Source: Parabacteroides timonensis
GTDB lineage: Bacteria > Bacteroidota > Bacteroidia > Bacteroidales > Tannerellaceae
Direction of reading: 5' to 3'
Assembly (NCBI RefSeq): GCF_900128505.1
Contig: NZ_LT669941.1
Location: 545,526-609,525, forward strand
Length of the DNA: 64,000 nucleotides
The translations under genes and the position numbers were made by a program. The notes under the pieces were generated by a model that made no database searches, was not told where the DNA came from, and saw nothing but the letters and a program-made list of their open reading frames with translations. Each line of letters begins with the position of its first letter. Position 1 is the first letter of the stretch. Of this stretch, positions 44,428 to 52,607 are shown piece after piece.

Positions 44428-45957
44428 ATGGCAGAAGGAACTAAAAATACCGGAAGAGGAAACTCCGGAAAGGGGAAACAAAAACCTGTTGTAGTGTCTG
44501 ATATGGGACGTCTGCAGCCACAGGCTCGTGAGTTGGAAGAGGCCGTTTTAGGTGCCTTGATGCTTGAAAAAGATGCTTATTCGATCATCAGTGAGATCTT
44601 GAAGCCGGAATGCTTTTACGAAAAGTCGCACGAGATGATCTATGCGGCTATTGTGGATCTGGCAGCCAGCCAGCGGCCGGTCGACATGCTGACGGTGACG
44701 GAGCAGTTGAGGAAACGCGGCGAACTGGATCAGGTGGGCGGACCGTTTTATATCTCGCAGCTGACCAGCAAGGTTGCCAGTAGTGCGCATATCGAATATC
44801 ATGCCCGTATCATCGCCCAGAAATACCTGGCGAGAGAGTTGATCTCTTTCACTGCGATGATCCAGGGAAAGGCTTTTGACGAGACGATCGACGTGGAAGA
44901 CCTGATGCAGGAAGCGGAAGGTAAACTGTTTGAGATATCCCAGCGGAATGTAAAGAAGGACGTAACCCAGATCAATCCCGTTATCAAGGATGCGATGGAT
45001 TTGTTGCAGAAAGCGGCGAACCAGAAGGAAGGTCTGAGCGGTACGCGTACCGGTTTCGATGCACTGGACAAGATCACTTCGGGATGGCAGAATTCCGACT
45101 TGATCATTATCGCTGCTCGTCCTGCGATGGGTAAGACGGCGTTCGTACTTTCCATGGCGAAGAATATGGCGGTGAATCATAATGTGCCGGTTGCTTTGTT
45201 CTCGCTTGAAATGAGTAACGTCCAGTTGGTAAACCGCCTGATCGTAAACGTATGTGAGATCCCGGGCGAGAAGATCAAGAGCGGACGTTTGGAAAGTTAT
45301 GAGTGGGAACAACTGGACTTCAAGATCAAGGAGTTGTATGACGCACCTATCTATGTGGACGATACGCCGAGTCTTTCGGTGTTTGAGTTGCGTACCAAGG
45401 CTCGCCGTCTGGTGCGTGAGCATGGGGTACGATGTATCATCATCGACTACCTTCAGTTGATGAATGCGAGTGGTATGAGTTTCGGTAGCCGTGAGCAGGA
45501 GGTAAGTACGATCTCCCGTTCATTGAAAGGGTTGGCGAAGGAGTTGAACATACCGATCATCGCACTGTCGCAGTTGAACCGTGGTGTGGAAAGCCGTCAG
45601 GGAGCCGAAGGAAAGCGTCCGCAGTTGGCCGACCTTCGTGAGTCAGGAGCGATCGAGCAGGATGCGGATATGGTTTGCTTTATCCACCGTCCGGAATATT
45701 ATAAGATCACGGAAGATGAGCGTGGTAACTCGCTGGTCGGCCTGGCAGAGATCATTATCGCCAAGCATCGTAACGGTGCGACAGGTGATGTGCGTCTGCG
45801 GTTTAAAGGCGATTATGCGAAGTTTATGAATATAGATGAGGATGTTGCCGTGCGCGAGTTCTCATCGAATATGAACAGTGAGGATCCGTTACCTCCGATA
45901 CCGCCTGCCGGTGCAGATTTCCTGAACCAGGGCAGCAGCAGCGAGGTTCCGTTCTGA
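44428..45957 (+). CDS. dnaB: replicative DNA helicase DnaB (housekeeping)
   Basis: A 509-residue helicase with both DnaB domains: N-terminal RELEEAVLGALMLEKDAY and the RecA-like core (ARPAMGKTAFVL, LFSLEMSNVQLVNR, CIIIDYLQLM, LSQLNRGVE). A Bacteroidetes-type tail (SSEVPF) resembles SSB-like ends. It is the chromosomal form by length and motif quality, in contrast to the paralogue at 25008. Followed by a strong terminator. Confidence 0.96.
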   Translation: MAEGTKNTGRGNSGKGKQKPVVVSDMGRLQPQARELEEAVLGALMLEKDAYSIISEILKPECFYEKSHEMIYAAIVDLAASQRPVDMLTVTEQLRKRGELDQVGGPFYISQLTSKVASSAHIEYHARIIAQKYLARELISFTAMIQGKAFDETIDVEDLMQEAEGKLFEISQRNVKKDVTQINPVIKDAMDLLQKAANQKEGLSGTRTGFDALDKITSGWQNSDLIIIAARPAMGKTAFVLSMAKNMAVNHNVPVALFSLEMSNVQLVNRLIVNVCEIPGEKIKSGRLESYEWEQLDFKIKELYDAPIYVDDTPSLSVFELRTKARRLVREHGVRCIIIDYLQLMNASGMSFGSREQEVSTISRSLKGLAKELNIPIIALSQLNRGVESRQGAEGKRPQLADLRESGAIEQDADMVCFIHRPEYYKITEDERGNSLVGLAEIIIAKHRNGATGDVRLRFKGDYAKFMNIDEDVAVREFSSNMNSEDPLPPIPPAGADFLNQGSSSEVPF

Positions 45958-45978
45958 TCAGTCGAGGATAAGATCATG

Positions 45979-46024
45979 TGCGGCCTGTTCCCGGATTTGC
46001 GAAGGGGACAGGCCGCATTGTTTA
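45979..46024 (+). terminator. terminator after dnaB
   Basis: A 14-bp GC-rich stem (45979-45992/46004-46017, one G-T pair), loop 11 nt, followed by TTGTTTA. Strong hairpin, moderate T tract. Confidence 0.75.
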
Positions 46025-46040
46025 TATCATTTGTATTTCT

Positions 46041-46048
46041 TATCTTTG
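46041..46048 (+). promoter_or_regulatory. -7 element before a small ORF
   Basis: TATCTTTG fits the consensus; ATTG at 46017-46020 gives an approximate -33 with 20-nt spacing. It starts transcription about 25 nt before the ATG at 46077. Confidence 0.45.
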
Positions 46049-46076
46049 CTTCTGTTTAATTAAAACATGAATAACT

Positions 46077-46202
46077 ATGAAAATACAGATTAAAAGCCCT
46101 CCGTACCCTAAAATCTCACGAATATATGTTTCGATGACTACTGAATGGCAGTTTGAAATACTTTCAGCTGTAACCCCTCTGGATTATATGAAATCGTGGT
46201 AA
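46077..46202 (+). CDS. 41-residue small ORF
   Basis: The peptide begins KIQIKSPPYPKISRIYVSM and ends PLDYMKSW. It has a plausible promoter and spacing. Family not recognised; the KISRIYVS part faintly recalls SymE-like strands but the rest is missing. Its stop codon meets the left arm of the HicAB operator. It may be a remnant or a real small protein. Confidence 0.4.
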   Translation: MKIQIKSPPYPKISRIYVSMTTEWQFEILSAVTPLDYMKSW

Positions 46203-46248
46203 TATTTCTATTATTATTGTTGTATCAATAGAAATATTGCTACATTTG
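46199..46248 (+). promoter_or_regulatory. hicAB promoter with palindromic operator
   Basis: AATATTTCTATT (46201-46212) and AATAGAAATATT (46227-46238) are perfect inverted arms 14 bp apart. The right arm ends two bases before the -7 TACATTTG (46241-46248); ATTG at 46216-46219 is the likely -33. A HicB dimer bound here would block RNA polymerase, i.e. autoregulation (inference from HicB biology). Confidence 0.65.
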
Positions 46249-46273
46249 TAATGTAAAACAATAAGTGATAGTT

Positions 46274-46453
46274 ATGAAATCAACAGAACTTCACAGACGT
46301 TTTATTGCGGCAGGATGGAAATTCCTTTATGCCGAGGGTTCTCACTATTTCTATGAAAAGAACGGGATTAAGTCAGAACCGATTCCTTACCATGGAGCAA
46401 AAGAAATGGGTAAGGGATTAGCGAACAAGATTATTAAAAAGTATGGAATTTAA
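46274..46453 (+). CDS. hicA: HicA-family mRNA interferase toxin
   Basis: A 59-residue dsRBD-like toxin. The family pattern is complete: LHRRFIAAGWKFLYAEGSHYFYEKNG (Gly-Ser-His with the catalytic His) and IPYHGAKEMGKGLANKIIKKYGI. ATG 46274 is preferred to the GTG at 46265. Inhibited by the HicB encoded 31 bp downstream. Confidence 0.9.
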   Translation: MKSTELHRRFIAAGWKFLYAEGSHYFYEKNGIKSEPIPYHGAKEMGKGLANKIIKKYGI

Positions 46454-46484
46454 GCCCTATACTTCAGTAAGGATAAACAATTAA

Positions 46485-46892
46485 ATGAAAGATATGGAAA
46501 CGATTAAGATTGTTATTGAGAAGACTTCCGATTATTTCAGTGGCTATTCTGATAACTGTGATGGCATCTATGGAGCCGGCGACAGTATCCAGGCTGTGAA
46601 AGATAATATACTGGAAGCGATACGACTTATCAAGTCCGATCTGCCGGTTTCACAGTGGCCGGATCAAATAAAAGGGGAGTATAAGTTGGAATTTAAACTG
46701 GATGTACAAAGCTTTCTGGAATATTATTCCGGTATTCTTTCCTTGTCGGGTCTTGAAAAGATCACAGGTATAAATCAAAAACAATTATCCAATTATTTGA
46801 ACCATAAGAGCAAACCTCGCCGTGAACAAGTCGAACGTATCTCCAACGGGTTGCATAAGTTCGCGAACGAACTTCTTAGTATAACTCTATAG
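46485..46892 (+). CDS. hicB: HicB-family antitoxin with HTH
   Basis: The protein has 135 residues. The N-terminal partial RNase-H-like HicB fold (IKIVIEKTSDYFSGYSDNCDGIYGAG, taken up to ~60) is followed by an HTH of the XRE type (LSLSGLEKITGINQKQLSNYLNH, SKPRREQVERI). The start may be 46485 or the ATG at 46494. It neutralises HicA and should bind the palindrome at 46201-46238. Confidence 0.88.
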   Translation: MKDMETIKIVIEKTSDYFSGYSDNCDGIYGAGDSIQAVKDNILEAIRLIKSDLPVSQWPDQIKGEYKLEFKLDVQSFLEYYSGILSLSGLEKITGINQKQLSNYLNHKSKPRREQVERISNGLHKFANELLSITL

Positions 46893-46924
46893 CTTATTTT
46901 TTGACGGTTTTAGCGTAGAAATAT

Positions 46925-46955
46925 AAACCCCGGCCAAACGTCGGGGTTTTCTTTT
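46925..46955 (+). terminator. terminator after hicAB
   Basis: An 8-bp stem AAACCCCG/CGGGGTTT (46925-46932, 46942-46949), 9-nt loop, then TTCTTTT. Confidence 0.78.
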
Positions 46956-47004
46956 GGGAAAATATGAATAATTCCCTATAATTTCCCCCGAAGAAAAGTT
47001 AACT

Positions 47005-47309
47005 TAGTTCACGTAGGACTATTTTTTTCTGTGCTCAAAGATATATATTTATTTTAAAAGAATTGATTCTTAGGCTTTATTTTGTAAAGACCTGCCTGAA
47101 ATAGCTTCTGGTGCTGATTGTTCCTTTTTTTCGCCTGTCTCACAGAGGACGGTACACATTCGGTATCCGGAAATTTTGCCGGAGCCGTTCTGCTTTCATG
47201 TACACTTTGCCTCATTTTGGTGAAATGTGAGTCCGCATGCGACAAAATCTCTTGTTTATCATCTATAAAAAGTCTGTCCTCTTATCGTGACATAGTCCTA
47301 CGTGAACTA
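47005..47309. mobile_element. MITE-like or invertible element with perfect 18-bp inverted ends
   Basis: TAGTTCACGTAGGACTAT (47005-47022) and its exact reverse complement (47292-47309) bound 305 bp with no transposase. The outer TA at each end could be the TA target duplication of IS630/Tc1-type elements, making this a MITE. Alternatively it is an invertible promoter segment: the best -7 inside, TATCTTTG (47043-47036, minus), sits next to the left end and faces away from the gene at 47504, much as at 182-400. Its -33 is poor, so I favour MITE. Confidence 0.6.
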
Positions 47310-47503
47310 TGATTCTAGCACTTTTATCCCCTGGCAATCGTCCGAACTAAGCCTCTGCGTAGCCTAACGAATACAGTGGCTCTTGCAACAGGAAAACGAT
47401 CACCGGATAAAAGCGATAAAATCAGGGTAAATAGTACTGTTTTTCTACTAAAAACGAACATGGTACGAATTTCACAAACAATCTCTCGAAAAACAACCAA
47501 CTT

Positions 47504-47845
47504 ATGACACAGGTAACAGACATAGACTTGATTTATTTTAATGAAGTAGATAACGACAAATACGTCTACCTTTATCTGGAAGACGATTGTTGGTGTGCTT
47601 ATGAGCGTTCGGCATACTATCTGGTAGCAAAGGATTTTCCGGTGACCCTCGCCAAAGAGGCTGTCTACGACGGTTGTGAAATCATCATGAAAGCCTCTTT
47701 CCACGTAGACCACATGCGTCTCCCTCTGATTCCCTCCGCCGTCCTGATAACCGTTGCTGATGACCGTCTCCTTTTCCAACTCGACAAACCCATCGACGGC
47801 TTCGTCAAATGGAAAAGGGCACAGATAGGTAGTCAGCCTGCTTAA
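47504..47845 (+). CDS. hypothetical protein
   Basis: A 113-residue acidic protein (IDLIYFNEVDNDKYVYLYLEDD, CWCAYERSAYYL), not recognised. Soluble, without signal peptide, and alpha/beta in appearance. Its stop codon overlaps that of the MscS gene on the other strand (TTAA). No consensus promoter between the element at 47309 and its ATG, so expression may depend on the element. Confidence 0.6.
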   Translation: MTQVTDIDLIYFNEVDNDKYVYLYLEDDCWCAYERSAYYLVAKDFPVTLAKEAVYDGCEIIMKASFHVDHMRLPLIPSAVLITVADDRLLFQLDKPIDGFVKWKRAQIGSQPA

Positions 47846-49290
47846 TTCGTTTTCGTCTCTTCTTCCTTGGGGATCGTAGAAGCATTACCATTCCGGAACG
47901 CCGTGTAATGGGGCGACATGATCTCTATACCTGCCTTATCGAAATAATCCTGGATATTCTGGTGAAGGGCGGAATAGATGGTCGTCATATTGTTCGCCTC
48001 CTGGATATAAGCGTTGATCTGGTAGACAGGGTAGAAGTCGCTCAGGGCCGTTTCGAGAACGAAGGGAGCCGGTTCAGGCATCACTCCGGGTGTTGCTTTG
48101 GCGGCATCTATCAGAAGTTGATGCACCTTGCGCCAGGGGGCATCATAACCGATTGTTACCTCCGAGTGGATGATCAGCCCGTAGGTGCGTGCCGACGATG
48201 TATAGTTGACTGTTTGTGATGACATGATGAAGGAGTTCGGTATCGTCACGATCTCATTCTTGATGGTGCGCAGACGGGTGACGAAGGCGGTCTTTTCGAT
48301 CACATTGCCCACCGTATCGTTCAGTTTGATCCGGTCGCCCTGCTTGAAGGCTCGCATATAAGTAATCACGAACCCGGCAATAATATTCCCGATTACCGTG
48401 CTGGAGCCGAGCGAGACTATCAACCCGACAAAAACAGATACTCCCTGAAAGACTCCCGAATTGGCTCCCGGCAGATAAGGATAGATCATCGCGATCATAA
48501 AAGCATACAACAGGAACCGGATAATATGATAGGTCGGCATCGCCCAGTCCGAATAAAAACCATTAATCTTCAATCTTCCCGCATCTATCTCTGTGGCAAG
48601 ATACCGGATGCCCTTAATGACGTATTTTATAACCAGGCAGATCACGATGATCGTGAAAAGATTAGGGATATAGCCGAGGATGCCTTCCAGAATATCCTTT
48701 ACGGGATTCCAGATATAATAGGCGATCTTATATGCCAGTTCCTTCGTCTGCGGGAAGATAGAGAAAAGGATCGGTATCGTTAAAACCAGCAGGATGAACA
48801 ATAGGAGATAGCGAAAGATATTCGCCAGGAAGATCAACAGGGAGACCTGTTTCTGCGTATCCAGTATCTCATAATTCTGTATGGAGATCGGTTTCAGCTT
48901 GGTATCTTTCAACTGCTGGATACGGTTTTTCAGTTTCTTGTAAAGCCAGGAAGATAGGCGGAACAGCAGGAATTGCCCCAGCAATACCAATACGAAATAA
49001 AGGATATGTTTCCCCGTCTGCCACCAGCTGTCGTGATATTTCATCTCTTTCTCTTTGGCAACCGACTCTTTCCGCAGCGAGTCGAGTTTCTGTATCTGTC
49101 CGCTTTTCAGCTTGAAAGTCGCATCGTATTTTTGTAACCCGGACGAATCGATAGAGTCGGAGTCGGTATGCTCCGTCGTTATTTCGTCAGCCGAAAAAAT
49201 ATCCTTGATAACCTTTTGTAATTGCGCCTGCCCCGTTATATGCATAACCAATAGTAGCAGAAGAAGATATAATGATCTGTACAGTCTCAT
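47842..49290 (-). CDS. MscS-family mechanosensitive channel
   Basis: The 482 residues have a signal peptide (to ~22), a short periplasmic part, four to five hydrophobic segments and the MscS pore helix with GLIVSLGSSTVIGNIIAGFVI, then the beta domain (FKQGDRIKLNDTVGNVIEKTAFVTRLRT) and NSFIMSSQTVNY. The family opens under hypo-osmotic stress. Larger than E. coli MscS (286) as in many Bacteroidetes forms. Single gene on the minus strand. Confidence 0.9.
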   Translation of the reverse strand: MRLYRSLYLLLLLLVMHITGQAQLQKVIKDIFSADEITTEHTDSDSIDSSGLQKYDATFKLKSGQIQKLDSLRKESVAKEKEMKYHDSWWQTGKHILYFVLVLLGQFLLFRLSSWLYKKLKNRIQQLKDTKLKPISIQNYEILDTQKQVSLLIFLANIFRYLLLFILLVLTIPILFSIFPQTKELAYKIAYYIWNPVKDILEGILGYIPNLFTIIVICLVIKYVIKGIRYLATEIDAGRLKINGFYSDWAMPTYHIIRFLLYAFMIAMIYPYLPGANSGVFQGVSVFVGLIVSLGSSTVIGNIIAGFVITYMRAFKQGDRIKLNDTVGNVIEKTAFVTRLRTIKNEIVTIPNSFIMSSQTVNYTSSARTYGLIIHSEVTIGYDAPWRKVHQLLIDAAKATPGVMPEPAPFVLETALSDFYPVYQINAYIQEANNMTTIYSALHQNIQDYFDKAGIEIMSPHYTAFRNGNASTIPKEEETKTN

Positions 49291-49327
49291 GTTGGCGTTC
49301 GTTTTTATTGTTGACTTAGATACAACA

Positions 49328-49438
49328 ATGAAGAAGCTAAATTGTTACGTTAGATTTGTGGAGTTGATCAATAACTTCAAACGTGGAGAGCTTATCGAAG
49401 ACAATCTTTACGGGTGGTTTTGGCTGGACTGTTGGTGA
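49328..49438 (+). CDS. 36-residue small ORF divergent from mscS
   Basis: The peptide starts KKLNCYVRFVELINNFKRGE and ends NLYGWFWLDCW, a compact sequence with an aromatic tail. It is followed within 50 bp by a strong terminator, which supports transcription. No known family; the initiating ATG is at 49328, and upstream codons in frame belong to the antisense of mscS. Confidence 0.45.
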   Translation: MKKLNCYVRFVELINNFKRGELIEDNLYGWFWLDCW

Positions 49439-49486
49439 GACTTTGGTCGTAGTTGCTACGTTGAGAAACCTGCTTTACTTTTATTG

Positions 49487-49526
49487 ACCGGCGGATCTTA
49501 AACTCTAAGATCCGCCGGTTATTTTT
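49487..49526. terminator. strong bidirectional terminator
   Basis: A perfect 14-bp stem (49487-49500/49506-49519) with a 5-nt loop and TATTTTTTC after it; A-rich DNA on the other side is weaker. It closes the small ORF on the + strand and the GNAT gene on the minus strand. Confidence 0.88.
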
Positions 49527-49546
49527 TCAGACTGATTCGGAATTGT

Positions 49547-50065
49547 TTATTCAACCCGCACTTCCCCTGTAATCCCTTTCAGGCTGCCGGGGACTAACTC
49601 GTATCCCATGACATATTCCGCCGGAATGCTCTTGTGTGTCAGTCCGAAATCAGCGATCGACTTAAAGCCGAGCCGGTGATAGTAATTCGGATCGCCGCAC
49701 AGGAATGCCGCCTTATATCCCATCTCTTTGCCGAGTTTCAGACCTTCCCGCATAAGTGCGCCGCCGATACCCTTGCTTCGATATTCCAGGGCGACCGAAA
49801 GCGGAGCAACCAATAGGACATCGAACCGGTTGCCGTCCGGTTGGGTGATATACGTATTGGTCAACATGATATGACCGATCAGCTTGCCACCTTCTTCGGC
49901 TACCAGCGCCAGTTCGGGAATGTATAATTTACTGTTATTCCTTAGATTGACAGCGAAATCCTGTTCATCCCCGTCACTGACTTTCGCCGTTTCGAAGGCC
50001 GTCCGGATCAGGTCGTAGATAGCCGGGTGATCTTGCTCCGTCTCTTGTCTGATGATGTATTCCAT
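49547..50065 (-). CDS. GNAT-family N-acetyltransferase
   Basis: The protein has 172 residues of the YhbS-like GNAT group: IRQETEQDHPAIYDLIRTAF start, GHIMLTNTYI and the acetyl-CoA loop VALEYRSKGIGGALMREGL (Q/R-x2-G-x-G/A), then FLCGDPNYYHRLGFK. The substrate is unknown. It is 3 bp from the DUF1080 gene and probably the last gene of the ettA operon. Confidence 0.87.
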   Translation of the reverse strand: MEYIIRQETEQDHPAIYDLIRTAFETAKVSDGDEQDFAVNLRNNSKLYIPELALVAEEGGKLIGHIMLTNTYITQPDGNRFDVLLVAPLSVALEYRSKGIGGALMREGLKLGKEMGYKAAFLCGDPNYYHRLGFKSIADFGLTHKSIPAEYVMGYELVPGSLKGITGEVRVE

Positions 50066-50068
50066 AAA

Positions 50069-50722
50069 TTACCAGGGAGTGAGCGTCACATTACGGAACT
50101 CCACTTCTTTCCCTTCGCTCTGCAAGCCGATGTAGCCTTCTTTCTGCTTGTTCCATCCCGTGTTCTGGTAAACGCCGTTGATGTAGACGTTGATCTTTCC
50201 GTCTTTCACGTAGATGTTGGCTTCGTTCCACTCTCCGGCAGGCTTCTCGCTGCTGGGAGCGTTCTTTTTCACTACCGGGAAACCAGGGCGAGGTTCGCCG
50301 GGCTTGCCTTGATACTGTGCCAGGTCGGAACCGCCCAACAGGACGAAATCACCGGCACTGCCTAACATCAGGTTACATTCGATGCCGTTCGGGAACGGAT
50401 TCTTCGGTTCGGCGATCAACAGGAAAATACCGCTGTTCGCACCCTGGTCACCATTCGGCCAACGCCATTCCACATGCAACTTATAGTTGTCGTATTTCTC
50501 TTTCGTGTACATGTAACCGAAAGGCTGTCCTTTGATCTTGATCACACCGTCGCCTACGGAATAAACCTGTTCGGCCGGAACGGAATTTTTGTCGACGACA
50601 AAGTTCCAGTTGGAAAGGTCTTTCCCGTTGAACAACTTGATCGTTTTCTGTGCGTTTGCATCGTTTCCGAAACAGAGGAAAGCAGCAGCGATAGCCGCCA
50701 TGCAGAGCATTCTTTTTTTCAT
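50069..50722 (-). CDS. secreted DUF1080 (3-keto-disaccharide hydrolase-like) protein
   Basis: The 217 residues have a signal peptide ending NDANAQ and the DUF1080 concanavalin-like fold: KLFNGKDLSNWNFV, GYMYTKEKYDNYKLHVEWRWPNGDQGANSGIFL and EWNEANIYVKDGKINVYING. Some relatives hydrolyse 3-keto-glucosides. It probably acts in the periplasm on sugars; not part of a visible sugar utilisation locus here. Confidence 0.85.
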   Translation of the reverse strand: MKKRMLCMAAIAAAFLCFGNDANAQKTIKLFNGKDLSNWNFVVDKNSVPAEQVYSVGDGVIKIKGQPFGYMYTKEKYDNYKLHVEWRWPNGDQGANSGIFLLIAEPKNPFPNGIECNLMLGSAGDFVLLGGSDLAQYQGKPGEPRPGFPVVKKNAPSSEKPAGEWNEANIYVKDGKINVYINGVYQNTGWNKQKEGYIGLQSEGKEVEFRNVTLTPW

Positions 50723-50746
50723 GGTTCTAAATGAATTATATAGTAA

Positions 50747-52435
50747 TTAATCAACAATAAGTTTACGGTAACGTACGCGTTTAGGCTCTGTATCACCTCC
50801 CTGTTTGCGCTTGTATTCTTCATATTCGGAATACGTTCCTTCATAGAAGACCACATTCGAATCGCCTTCGAACGACAGGATATGTGTACAGATACGGTCG
50901 AGGAACCAACGGTCGTGAGAAACGACAACGGCACAACCGGCGAAGTTTTCCAAACCTTCTTCCAGTGCACGCAGCGTGTTTACGTCGATATCATTGGTCG
51001 GTTCGTCCAGCAGCAACACGTTGGCTTCAGCCTTCAGCGTGATGGCGAGATGCAGGCGGTTGCGTTCTCCACCTGACAGGACACCGCAAAGTTTTTCCTG
51101 GTCGGCACCTGCAAAGTTGAACCGTGACAGGTAAGCACGCGAGTTGATCTCTTTTCCACCTACGCGGATAAATTCCTGTCCTCCGGAAACAACCTGGAAA
51201 ACGGTCTTTTTCGGATCGATATCTTTATGTGTCTGGTCGGCATAACCTACTTTCACGGTTTCGCCCACTTCGAATGTACCTTTGTCGATGCTTTCCATGC
51301 CCATGATCATCTTGAACAGCGTTGTCTTACCGGCACCGTTCGGACCGATCACACCGACAATACCGTTCGGAGGAAGCATGAAGTTGAGGTCGTCGAACAA
51401 CAGTTTCTCACCGAAAGCCTTCGCTACATGCTGTGCTTCGATTACCTTATTACCCAGACGCGGACCGTTCGGGATAAAGATTTCCAGCTTGGCTTCGCGT
51501 TCTTTCTGGTCCTCGTTCAGCAACGCTTCGTATGAGTTCAGACGAGCTTTACCTTTGGCTTGACGGGCTTTGGGTGCCATGTTGATCCATTCCAGCTCGC
51601 GTTCCAGGGTTTTACGGCGTTTGCTGACCTGCTTTTCTTCCATAGCCATCTTCTTCGTCTTCTGATCCAGCCAGGAAGAGTAATTGCCTTTCCAGGGAAT
51701 ACCTTCGCCACGGTCGAGTTCCAGAATCCAGCCTGCCACATGGTCGAGGAAGTAACGGTCGTGTGTGATACAGATCACAGTTCCGGCATATTGCTGCAGG
51801 TGTTGTTCCAGCCAGTCGATCGACTCGGCATCCAGGTGGTTGGTCGGCTCATCGAGCAGCAACACATCCGGCTGCTGAAGCAACAGGCGGCAAAGGGCAA
51901 CACGGCGGCGTTCACCTCCTGACAGCGTATCGACTATCTGATCTTCGGGCGGACAGCGCAGGGCATCCATCGCACGTTCCAGGCGGCTATCGAGGTTCCA
52001 GGCATCGGTTGCGTCGATCTTATCCTGCAATTCTGCCTGACGGGCGATCAGTGCATCCATCTTGTCGGGATCATCCAGCACTTCCGGATCACCGAATTTT
52101 TCGTTTACTTCTTCGTATTCTTTTAATGTGTCTACAATATCCTGTACACCTTCCTGTACGATTTCTTTCACAGTCTTGCCAGCTTCCAGTTTAGGGTCCT
52201 GTTCCAGGTAACCAACCGAATAGCCGGGTGAAAACACCACTTCTCCCTGGTATTCTTTTTCAATGCCTGCGATGATCTTCAGCAAGGTTGACTTACCGGA
52301 ACCGTTCAAACCGATAATACCGATCTTGGCTCCATAGAAGAAAGACAGATAAATATTCTTCAATACTTGTTTCTGGGGCGGGAAAGTCTTGCTCACGCCA
52401 ACCATCGAGAAAATAATTTTCTTATCGTCTGCCAT
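50747..52435 (-). CDS. ettA: energy-dependent translational throttle EttA (ABC-F)
   Basis: A 562-residue ABC-F protein with two ATPase cassettes: Walker A GLNGSGKSTLLK and GPNGAGKTTLFK, signatures LSGGERRRVALCRLL and LSGGERNRLHLA, Walker B LLLDEPTNHLDAESI and LLLDEPTNDID. The EttA-type arm and linker are present; the basic end is KRVRYRKLIVD. It gates the ribosome's first elongation cycle according to ADP/ATP. Start set at 52435 (ADDKKIIFSM), which the family uses. Confidence 0.95.
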   Translation of the reverse strand: MADDKKIIFSMVGVSKTFPPQKQVLKNIYLSFFYGAKIGIIGLNGSGKSTLLKIIAGIEKEYQGEVVFSPGYSVGYLEQDPKLEAGKTVKEIVQEGVQDIVDTLKEYEEVNEKFGDPEVLDDPDKMDALIARQAELQDKIDATDAWNLDSRLERAMDALRCPPEDQIVDTLSGGERRRVALCRLLLQQPDVLLLDEPTNHLDAESIDWLEQHLQQYAGTVICITHDRYFLDHVAGWILELDRGEGIPWKGNYSSWLDQKTKKMAMEEKQVSKRRKTLERELEWINMAPKARQAKGKARLNSYEALLNEDQKEREAKLEIFIPNGPRLGNKVIEAQHVAKAFGEKLLFDDLNFMLPPNGIVGVIGPNGAGKTTLFKMIMGMESIDKGTFEVGETVKVGYADQTHKDIDPKKTVFQVVSGGQEFIRVGGKEINSRAYLSRFNFAGADQEKLCGVLSGGERNRLHLAITLKAEANVLLLDEPTNDIDVNTLRALEEGLENFAGCAVVVSHDRWFLDRICTHILSFEGDSNVVFYEGTYSEYEEYKRKQGGDTEPKRVRYRKLIVD

Positions 52436-52471
52436 ATTAATTAAAGTATGTTTATTAATTTTTTTCCAGGA

Positions 52472-52502
52472 CAAACTTACGGAAATATCTTCAGATTCGA
52501 AA
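52472..52502 (-). promoter_or_regulatory. ettA operon promoter
   Basis: TAAGTTTG (52479-52472) with TTTC as -33 (52502-52499), spacing 19 nt. It gives a ~30-nt leader before the ettA ATG. Confidence 0.6.
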
Positions 52503-52607
52503 ATAGCTTTATATATCTCTTTATATTTTCTTCTTTCGCTGAATTTTCTGTTTTAAGATAAGATGTTAAATAATAAAACAACGTTCAAATCCTGACTCTA
52601 TATGTAT

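Larger units (their letters stand above)
46893..47503. other. 611 bp without a supported gene
   Basis: It holds the hicAB terminator, the 305-bp element at 47005-47309 and about 190 bp upstream of the gene at 47504. Short open frames inside (47054-47245 minus, 47118-47312 plus) lie almost wholly in the element and show no family features. Confidence 0.6.

Noticed and set aside
44548..45423. A 291-codon minus-strand frame opposite dnaB
   Set aside because: Antisense shadow of a housekeeping gene.
47054..47312. Two short frames inside the 305-bp element
   Set aside because: They lie almost wholly inside the repeat element on opposite strands and show no protein features.
49055..49327. Longer + strand frame ahead of the 36-residue ORF
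   Set aside because: Antisense to mscS; only the part after 49328 is free of another gene.
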